Assembly (NCBI GenBank): GCA_964448935.1
Contig: CAYVBE010000144.1
Span: 1 to 11,223, forward strand
Length of the DNA: 11,223 bases
Reading direction: 5' to 3'
Source: CAYVBE01 sp964448935
GTDB lineage: Bacteria; Planctomycetota; Brocadiia; SM23-32
Shown: piece by piece, positions 6,470-11,223 of the stretch
How the letters are laid out: the number at the start of each line of letters is the position of its first letter
Numbering within the stretch: position 1 is the stretch's first letter
Notes under the pieces: generated by a model
The model's database searches: none
Seen by the model: only the letters and a program-made list of their open reading frames with translations
Told to the model about the DNA's origin: nothing
Position numbers and translations under genes: made by a program

Positions 6470-7384
6470 TCAGGACGACTCACGTTGGCCCAAGGAGGCT
6501 CCCAGCGCCCTTCTGACCGATTCAACTCCAGGTCTGCTCATGAACCGCGGGGTAGCTTCGGCCAGTCGCTCGAACTGAAGGCTAACGCGTTCCGCGGCCC
6601 AGGACGGGGCGTCGGCGGAGGGGATGAGGGGGCGGCCGTCGCCGAAGTCGCGGTTGCGCTCGGCGAAGCCATCGTGGCTCGCCCGGCTGTCGCCCCCGGC
6701 GCTTATGTGACCCGCGCCGTCCGCCCAGCGGTAGACGTAGCTGATGCGCTCGCCGGGCGGGTTCCAGGTGTGGAGTTCCCCGGCGCGGCGGAAGGCGTCC
6801 AGCAGGGCCTTCGCCTGGCCGCTGACCTTCGGCGGGTAGCCGCCCATATCCAACGCGCGGTCGCGGCGGAAGACCATCTGGCCCTCAAAGACGTTGTGGC
6901 AGGGGCCACGCACCTGAAAGTCCTCGGGCGGGCCGACGGCCCACCAGGCGGCTCCGGGCTTCGCGCACGATGCACCTTCCCGTTGCATGGCCTCGACGCA
7001 CCGGGTCAGGTGCCAGGGCAGGTAGAGGTCGTCATCGTCCCAGTGGGCCACCAGCGGTGTGCAGGCCGCTTCCAGCAGGGCCTGGCGCTTGTGGCCGAGG
7101 GTGGGGAAGCGAGGCCTGTTCTGAACGGAGCAGGCACCGGGCTGCGGGCAACGTATGGGTTCCGGAGCATCGTTCAGGACCAGCAGGCGCTTCTTGCCGG
7201 GATAGTCCTGGAGCAGGAAGCACGCCACGGCATCGCGCAGGCGCTGGAACCGGCCGTAGGTGGGGCAGAGGGCCGTCAGGGACGGCCAGTTGTCAGTTGT
7301 GAGTTGACAGTTGAGAGTTGACAGTTGTGAGTTGCCAGTGGGCAGTTGTGAGTTGCCAGTGAGCAGTTGTGAGTTGTCAGGCAT
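6470..7384 (-). CDS. GT2-type glycosyltransferase with a repeat-encoded N-terminus
   Basis: The 304-residue product is a GT-A-fold family 2-like glycosyltransferase. The catalytic domain begins at about residue 33 with WPSLTALCPTYGRFQRL and continues through LLVLNDAPEP (68-76) and LGHKRQALLEA (96-106) to the metal-binding HWDDDDLYLP (114-123). There is a later acceptor-side segment with NVFEGQMVFRR and GGYPP. The first 32 residues are not part of the family: they are translated from a 7-bp tandem repeat as NSQLLTG, NSQLPTG, NSQLSTL and NCQLTTD blocks. No ATG, GTG or TTG lies between the array and the domain. The ATG at 7384 overlaps the end of the 34-aa gene by 8 bases and fits coupled translation; an in-frame GTG at 7402 is an alternative. 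The family is secure, the substrate is unknown, and the consequence of the added tail is unknown. Confidence 0.78.
   Translation of the reverse strand: MPDNSQLLTGNSQLPTGNSQLSTLNCQLTTDNWPSLTALCPTYGRFQRLRDAVACFLLQDYPGKKRLLVLNDAPEPIRCPQPGACSVQNRPRFPTLGHKRQALLEAACTPLVAHWDDDDLYLPWHLTRCVEAMQREGASCAKPGAAWWAVGPPEDFQVRGPCHNVFEGQMVFRRDRALDMGGYPPKVSGQAKALLDAFRRAGELHTWNPPGERISYVYRWADGAGHISAGGDSRASHDGFAERNRDFGDGRPLIPSADAPSWAAERVSLQFERLAEATPRFMSRPGVESVRRALGASLGQRESS
7286..7376. repeat. Tandem array of a 7-bp repeat, 13 copies
   Basis: Read on the minus strand, thirteen contiguous 7-mers follow the pattern CAACTNN: eleven begin CAACT and two are variants (TCACTGG, CCACTGG). The first three 21-bp super-units are nearly identical, which gives heptapeptide periodicity because three 7-mers equal seven codons. 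The array begins right after the stop codon of the 34-aa gene and ends two codons before the catalytic domain of the GT2 protein. Heptamer arrays of this kind are known as STRR elements in heterocystous cyanobacteria; whether this belongs to a comparable dispersed family in its host cannot be seen from one copy. Confidence 0.9.
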
Positions 7385-7481
7385 GGAATCCGCCGTGGTC
7401 ACGGAGTTTCTTGATGCCCAGGGCTATGCCGGCGGTCAGCGCGACGCCGAAGAAAATGCCGATCACGATTCCTGCGAACAT
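7377..7481 (-). CDS. 34-residue single-span membrane peptide
   Basis: This short gene encodes 34 residues beginning MFAGIVIGIFFGVALTAG, one hydrophobic span at about 2-24, then a basic tail (GIKKLRDHGGFHA). That pattern predicts an N-out/C-in inner-membrane peptide. It has the best ribosome binding site in the window: AGGAGG at 7493-7488, six bases before the ATG and overlapping the TAG stop of the upstream lipoprotein gene. The strong site, the 10-base spacing and the 8-base overlap with the GT2 start make it a real operon member. I do not recognise a family. The size and topology would suit a small regulator of a membrane complex or a minimal holin-like peptide, but that is speculation. Confidence 0.65.
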   Translation of the reverse strand: MFAGIVIGIFFGVALTAGIALGIKKLRDHGGFHA

Positions 7482-7491
7482 GGTCTGCCTC

Positions 7492-7953
7492 CTACAGCAA
7501 GAGTGCGAGTAGTTTCGGTCCGAAGAGGGCCAGGACGATGACCGCGATGCCGAGCGGATACATCCAGACGCCGCCGATGGCCGGCGCGGCTACGGCCAGG
7601 ATCAGGACGCCCACCAGGACACCCAGCATCTGGTCCTTCAGGGCGCCCTCGACGTGCAGGCGCTCGCGCTCGAACTCGGCCCGGCGGGGGCCGAGGTCGT
7701 ACATCTGAGTCTGCACCTCCTGGGTCAGCTCGCCCACCTCCCCAATGCGGTCGGCCAGGCGCGTGGCCTGGCTCTGCTGCAGACTCACCATTCGGTTGAG
7801 CGTCTCCTGCTGCTGGGTCAGGAGCTGGGTCAGGTCGCCCTCCGCCTCGGCGGTCGCCGCTGCTTCGGCGGACGGGCGCAGCTCGGGCGCCGTGCCGCAG
7901 CCGCAGAGGGCGAGGAGCGACATCAGAGCAACGGCCTTCATGAGCGCTTTCAT
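7492..7953 (-). CDS. Predicted lipoprotein with coiled coil and C-terminal membrane hairpin
   Basis: The 153-residue product starts at the ATG at 7953, with GGAGG eight bases upstream, and overlaps the stop of the preceding large gene as ATGA, so translation is coupled. A signal peptide (MKALMKAVALMSLLALCGC) ends in the possible lipobox LCGC with Cys19 as the modified residue (Cys17 is less likely). An Ala/Glu-rich linker follows, then a Gln-rich helical coiled-coil region at about 39-108 (LTQLLTQQQETLNRM, VGELTQEVQTQM). Two hydrophobic segments at about 110-130 and 132-152 run to the very end. Lipid anchor, coiled coil and membrane hairpin together imply a protein spanning or bridging the envelope. 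I recognise no family. Spanin-like or accessory roles are possible, but the membrane hairpin is unlike classical Rz1. Confidence 0.72.
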   Translation of the reverse strand: MKALMKAVALMSLLALCGCGTAPELRPSAEAAATAEAEGDLTQLLTQQQETLNRMVSLQQSQATRLADRIGEVGELTQEVQTQMYDLGPRRAEFERERLHVEGALKDQMLGVLVGVLILAVAAPAIGGVWMYPLGIAVIVLALFGPKLLALLL

Positions 7954-10049
7954 CGTAATACCTCCACGAGTTCCCTGTGTTGCCGGTCGGCGAGCCATTC
8001 CTTCATGGCACGGACTACCCGCCAGCGCCGCTCATAATGGCCCGGCCGGCCGCTGACGCCCGCGCCGCGGCCCGGCAGTTCCTCCCACCGGCGGCCGAGG
8101 CGGGCGGGGATCAGATGGTGACCCGATAGGCCGCCGCTTATGCACAGGCTAAGGTAGATGTCGTCCGCGTGAGGGTTTGCCTCGACGGGCCAGCCCAGGG
8201 GCACACGCTCCAGCAGTTGTCGCCGTAAGAGCATGAAACGCCCCTTGACGAGGTCGCATCGCGTTCCCGCAGTGGTACCGTTGTGGTGCACGCCGCCGCG
8301 GTAATCCTGCCCTTCCACCTCGGACCAGCCGAAGAAGCCCACGATGCCGTCCGGGCACTCCTCCCGGCAGGCGGCCACGGCGTCCTCCAGCACCCGCCGG
8401 TCGGCGAACACCAGGTCGTCGTCCATGCTGCAGACGAACTCCGTCTCCGCCAGCGAGGCCATCAACCACCGCGGGAAGCAGCCGGCGTTGCGACTGCTCC
8501 GCACGGTCCAGGCGGTCTCGTCCCCGGCGTCCCAGACGCGCGGCTCGCCGTTGTTCCACAGGAAGACGCGCGCGGGCAGCGTCTGCGTGGCGATGGACTC
8601 CAGCACCCGGCCGACGTTCTCCGGTCGCGCCCAGTTGAGCAGGCAGACCGTGACCAGGGGTTCGTTCTTGCACGGTGGACGTGCGCGCTCCTTCAACCGT
8701 TTCTCCTCCTCTTTCAGGCACTCGTGCTCTATCTGCAGGCGGTCGGCGGCGGGGTTGCGGACGATCCGGCCGCCCGGCTTCACAACCTGTGTCGCCACGC
8801 TCATGCACCGCTCCTGCGCCTCACCGCCTACCAGCACCAGGTCGAATTCACCCTCCTTTTGGGCCAGCGACAGGGGCCGCTCTGCGTAATCCCCGTCGAG
8901 CTTGCACTCAAGCAGCCGAACCCCGGCGGCGGCGCAGGCGGACCGCCAGACCCCGGCACGGTGGCCCGGATACTCGATGCAGGTCACCTCGGCGCCCGGC
9001 GGCAGTTCCTCCAGGAGGGCCGTGGTGGATTCCCCCGGCCGCCACTGGAGCACGCGGAGGTTGCCGGTCAGGCTCCGGCAGGCCTCCCGGAGATCGTCCA
9101 GCCAGGCGTGCTCGGGATGTGGCTCCGTAACCGGGGCGCCGATTCCGAGGAGCCGGGTGAAGACCTGCCGGCAGCGCCCCTCGAAGGCCGCCGGACGGTC
9201 CCGCAACGCCTCAGCCGCTATTCGCTCCACCTCGCTGCGGTCGAGGTGCAGTTCACACCACGGACGGAAGCGGCGATCGAACGCCTCCCGGCCGAACAGC
9301 AGCGCCGTGCAGCGGCAGACGTTGCGCCAGACCTCGCGCGCGGCGTCCGGCACGGGGTTATTGGACCGATACCGATGCCCGGCGCACAGGTCGCGGCTTT
9401 GGAGCACGGGCACGCCGAGCAGAAATGCTTTGATCGCCAGGGCCTGTTCGCTGAAGCCCCACCGGCCGGCGGTATCTTCCCAGAGTTGCCCGGTGGGCTG
9501 GGCGAGTCGCTCCGCGACTGCCTTTGGCACGACGTAGCAGGCGCCCATCATGCAGGGCGTGCGCCACCATTCGGGCAGGCTGTCGACGCCGAGGGCCTCC
9601 TCCACCTGGCTGGGGGTGGCCCATTTGGGCTGCAGGCCGTAGCGCGGGTCGTAGTGCATCCAGCAGCCGCGCAGGCGTCCCTTGCTGGGTAGACCGTGGC
9701 TGGCGCCGACGGTCACGCATTGCCCGCGCATGGCCTTGACGGCCAGCCCCTCCAGGTGCCCCGGCTCGAAGCGCATGTGGGCGTCGTGGAAGGTCACCAC
9801 ATCGGCTCCCAGATCAACGGCCCGGCGCCAACCGGCGTTGCGGCTGCGGCCGACGCCCTGGGGGGCCGGGTGAAGAATTATCTGCGCCCCGTCCAGGGAC
9901 TCGCAGGAGCCGTCCGTGGACCCGTCGTCCACGACGATTACGGTCAGGCGGGCTTCCCGAACGGATTCGCGCAGGCTGCGCACCGTGGCCTCAACCTCGT
10001 CGCCCTCGTTCCAGGCCGTCACGACGGCGCAGATGTGCAGGTCCGCCAG
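7950..10049 (-). CDS. Multidomain glycosyltransferase: GT27-like GT-A, methyltransferase-like, second GT-A (5' end in assembly gap)
   Basis: The part after the gap has 699 residues (numbered from the gap). Domain 1, about 4-300, is a GT-A glycosyltransferase: VIVVDDGSTDGS at 37-48, GVGRSRNAGW at 65-74, a D-x-H motif (D89-A-H91), CMMGACYVVP at 166-175, WGFSE at 197-201 and GHRYR at 224-228. D-x-H, WG..E and G-H-x-x-R in this order mirror polypeptide GalNAc-transferases (GT27) more than ordinary GT2 enzymes. Domain 2, about 328-432, has a class I methyltransferase outline (QWRPGESTTALLEELPPGAE, FDLVLVGG, VKPGGRIVRN), but its SAM-binding glycine loop is degenerate. Domain 3, about 463-680, is another GT-A domain with VCLLNWARPENV, LWNNG and SMDDDLVFAD (DDD 543-545). 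A charged helix at about 441-458 links domains 2 and 3. The stop overlaps the lipoprotein start. The domain calls are good; the substrates are unknown. Confidence 0.8.
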   Translation of the reverse strand: MADLHICAVVTAWNEGDEVEATVRSLRESVREARLTVIVVDDGSTDGSCESLDGAQIILHPAPQGVGRSRNAGWRRAVDLGADVVTFHDAHMRFEPGHLEGLAVKAMRGQCVTVGASHGLPSKGRLRGCWMHYDPRYGLQPKWATPSQVEEALGVDSLPEWWRTPCMMGACYVVPKAVAERLAQPTGQLWEDTAGRWGFSEQALAIKAFLLGVPVLQSRDLCAGHRYRSNNPVPDAAREVWRNVCRCTALLFGREAFDRRFRPWCELHLDRSEVERIAAEALRDRPAAFEGRCRQVFTRLLGIGAPVTEPHPEHAWLDDLREACRSLTGNLRVLQWRPGESTTALLEELPPGAEVTCIEYPGHRAGVWRSACAAAGVRLLECKLDGDYAERPLSLAQKEGEFDLVLVGGEAQERCMSVATQVVKPGGRIVRNPAADRLQIEHECLKEEEKRLKERARPPCKNEPLVTVCLLNWARPENVGRVLESIATQTLPARVFLWNNGEPRVWDAGDETAWTVRSSRNAGCFPRWLMASLAETEFVCSMDDDLVFADRRVLEDAVAACREECPDGIVGFFGWSEVEGQDYRGGVHHNGTTAGTRCDLVKGRFMLLRRQLLERVPLGWPVEANPHADDIYLSLCISGGLSGHHLIPARLGRRWEELPGRGAGVSGRPGHYERRWRVVRAMKEWLADRQHRELVEVLR

Positions 10050-10149
10050 NNNNNNNNNNNNNNNNNNNNNNNNNNNNNNNNNNNNNNNNNNNNNNNNNNN
10101 NNNNNNNNNNNNNNNNNNNNNNNNNNNNNNNNNNNNNNNNNNNNNNNNN
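10050..10149. other. Assembly gap of 100 Ns
   Basis: Exactly 100 undetermined bases, the customary placeholder for a gap of unknown size in scaffolds. The reading frame of the large gene happens to stay open across it, but that has little weight if the true length is unknown. Confidence 0.95.
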
Positions 10150-10214
10150 TCTACCGGCGCGGGCCTGCGCCCGGCGATCCGTGCCGCGGCGGCTTTCCAT
10201 TGTTCATTGGTCAT
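10150..10214 (-). CDS. N-terminus of a gene running into the gap, possibly the large glycosyltransferase
   Basis: An ATG at 10214, with GGGAGA seven bases upstream and 23 bases after the stop of the preceding gene, opens 21 codons (MTNEQWKAAAARIAGRRPAP and onward) before the gap. The sequence is helical and basic and does not itself show a family. The simplest reading is that it is the start of the multidomain glycosyltransferase, whose catalytic domain begins only a few residues after the gap. A separate small gene ending inside the gap is equally compatible. Confidence 0.55.
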
Positions 10215-10237
10215 TGTGCTGTCTCCCTCAGTCACGG

Positions 10238-10660
10238 TCATTTGGACGTGGACGGTGCGAGTCCCTGGAGCAAGGCATCGCGGGCCTCGGGTTCCAGGCC
10301 GCGGTCGGCGGCGAGCGTATGAATTTTCGCACGCCGCTGTTCGGCGGGCAGCCGCTCCATCACGGTTTCCAGGACCGGGCCCAGGCTTCTGACCTGGCGG
10401 GCGGCGCGCCGGAGGCGTGCCTCTTCGGCGCGGGCCTCCAGGTCCACCGGCTCCAGGCCCCGCCAGCGGCCGTCGGGACACGCCTCCTCGTCGGAATCGT
10501 TGTAGAAGGCGCGGCTCATGGTCAGGCGCTGCTCGGGCTCCAGGCCGTGGTAGCAGCACTCCTCGCCCCACTTCTCTCCCTTTTGCGCGTAGCGCGTGAT
10601 GCGGTGCTCGCAGTGCAGGCACTGCTGCCTGCGGGCGGCGCCTCTGGCGTTCAGCGGCAT
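10238..10660 (-). CDS. Small protein of unknown function with a Cys-containing N-terminal region
   Basis: The 140-residue product starts at an ATG preceded by AGGAGGGAGA, 15 bases after the stop of the upstream gene. The N-terminal 65 residues hold CLHC at 14-17, an adjacent pair C35-C36, and C61, together with nearby His residues, which could form a small zinc site. The remainder (about 70-140) is Arg/Glu/Ala/Leu-rich and predicted helical, with no signal peptide or membrane span, so it should be cytoplasmic. I do not recognise a family. Its position between the Thr/Cys-rich protein and the glycosyltransferase places it in the same operon. A role as a zinc-ribbon adaptor or assembly factor would be a guess. 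Confidence 0.65.
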   Translation of the reverse strand: MPLNARGAARRQQCLHCEHRITRYAQKGEKWGEECCYHGLEPEQRLTMSRAFYNDSDEEACPDGRWRGLEPVDLEARAEEARLRRAARQVRSLGPVLETVMERLPAEQRRAKIHTLAADRGLEPEARDALLQGLAPSTSK

Positions 10661-10675
10661 CGGTTCTCCCTCCTC

Positions 10676-11223
10676 TCAGTAAACGGTGATTTCGCTCGGT
10701 GCGGAGTCGGCGGTGCAGCCGTCGTAGTACCTGTCCGCCGTGTAGGTGCCATCGGGGCAGCTCGGCAAAGAAAAATCGTTCACATACCGGACGTCGCCCG
10801 CACAATCGTCATTCGGGTGCCTCTTGGCGACATACAGGAACCACTCGCAACTATCGGCGTCGGGGCAGTTGCACTGGATATCGGCGAATGCATCGCCGTT
10901 TCCCGCGTCCATGCAGCTCGGATAGGAGCCGCCGGCGTCGGTGTCCCACATGCACGGGTCGCTGCCGGAGCGGGGGAGTTGGAAGTTGCCCGTGCAGGCG
11001 TCGCAATCAAACGGGCCGTCCCAGTCGCACAGGAAGCCGTCGCCGCTCACGTCGAACTCGTAGGTGTCCTCGCAGTCACAGGCGTCCTCCACGCACTCGC
11101 CCCCGTCGCCGAAGCCGCAGGGGGTCGGCTCGCAGGTAGTGGTCGTCGTCGGCAGGGCCGTCGTGGTGGTGGTCGGCTCCACGGTTGTCGTCGTGCCGGG
11201 CTCCCCGGCCGTCGTGGTGGTGG
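10676..11223 (-). CDS. Thr-rich, Cys-rich surface-type protein (5' end outside window)
   Basis: The frame is open to the window edge and 181 residues are visible; a GTG at 11182 lies inside the repeat tract and is not the true start. The upstream part is a low-complexity linker of TTTT or TTTTT blocks separated by AGEPG, VEP and ALP. It is followed by an acidic domain with 16 cysteines in about 150 residues (for example CGFGDGGEC, CDACTGNFQLPRSGSDPC, CNCPDADSC) that ends GTYTADRYYDGCTADSAPS and EITVY. The Cys pattern implies a disulfide-bonded protein outside the cytoplasm, and the Thr tracts look like O-glycosylated stalks. Similar TTTT-linked Cys domains occur, to my recollection, in structural proteins of phages from uncultured bacteria and in surface proteins; I cannot decide between these. 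It is the first visible gene of the string ending at 6470. Confidence 0.7.
   Translation of the reverse strand, partial: TTTTAGEPGTTTTVEPTTTTTALPTTTTTCEPTPCGFGDGGECVEDACDCEDTYEFDVSGDGFLCDWDGPFDCDACTGNFQLPRSGSDPCMWDTDAGGSYPSCMDAGNGDAFADIQCNCPDADSCEWFLYVAKRHPNDDCAGDVRYVNDFSLPSCPDGTYTADRYYDGCTADSAPSEITVY

Noticed and set aside
7296..7322. Two TTGACA hexamers on the plus strand that look like -35 boxes
   Set aside because: They arise from the CAACTGTCAACT units of the 7-bp array. There is no -10 box at proper spacing, and the gene content is all on the other strand.
7286..7376. CRISPR array or spaced direct repeats
   Set aside because: The units are contiguous 7-mers without spacers, and there is no cas gene in the window.
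7954..7998. 15-residue upstream extension of the lipoprotein
   Set aside because: It would bury the signal peptide behind a charged leader and overlap the preceding gene; the ATG at 7953 has GGAGG and the ATGA overlap.
8283..9692. Long plus-strand open frame (469 codons) opposite the large glycosyltransferase gene
   Set aside because: It is rich in Pro, Gly, Arg and Gln with no family motif and no ribosome binding site, while the opposite frame has clear GT motifs. This is the usual antisense shadow in GC-rich genes.

Overview
The window is GC-rich (clearly lower in a few short stretches) and comes from a Gram-negative bacterium, probably a metagenome scaffold: it contains a run of exactly 100 Ns (10050-10149). 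The Gram-negative call rests on an LPS-kinase-type protein and a lipoprotein. A planctomycete or other PVC-type or deep-branching lineage would suit the gene style (Thr-rich linkers, sulfatase remnant), but this is a weak inference and nothing here fixes the taxon.

Layout. (a) 1-2005: a 3'-damaged integral membrane protein gene (minus) and an intact drug/metabolite-superfamily exporter close to YddG (minus), preceded by about 220 bp without a gene. (b) 2006-4008 (plus): debris and accessory material. It holds a sulfatase gene cut off after about 20 codons, a WaaP/Kdo-kinase-like gene, and an IS630-type transposase broken into two frames and cut before its last catalytic residues. (c) 4012-6363 (minus): a two-gene glycosyltransferase operon (CgeB-like GT, then GT4) behind a near-consensus sigma-70 promoter. 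(d) 6470-11223 (minus): a tightly packed, strongly ribosome-bound gene string. In transcription order it encodes a Thr-rich/Cys-rich surface-type protein (running off the window), a Cys-containing small protein, a large GT/methyltransferase/GT protein interrupted by the assembly gap, a lipoprotein with a coiled coil and membrane hairpin, a 34-residue single-span membrane peptide, and a GT2 glycosyltransferase.

How the genes may work together. Five glycosyltransferase domains and an LPS-type kinase in 9 kb indicate a cell-surface glycan or glycoprotein locus. The most interesting idea is in block (d). The first GT domain of the large protein has a D-x-H motif, a WG..E segment and a G-H-x-x-R motif, arranged as in polypeptide GalNAc-transferases. 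It sits two genes downstream of a protein made of TTTT/TTTTT linkers and a disulfide-rich domain. This could be a bacterial mucin-like O-glycosylation operon, or the late (tail/lysis/glycosylation) end of an integrated phage-like element. Both readings are inference.

The other standout is a 13-copy array of a 7-bp repeat (7286-7376). It fills the junction between the 34-aa gene and the GT2 gene, and it is translated in frame as the N-terminus of the GT2 protein.
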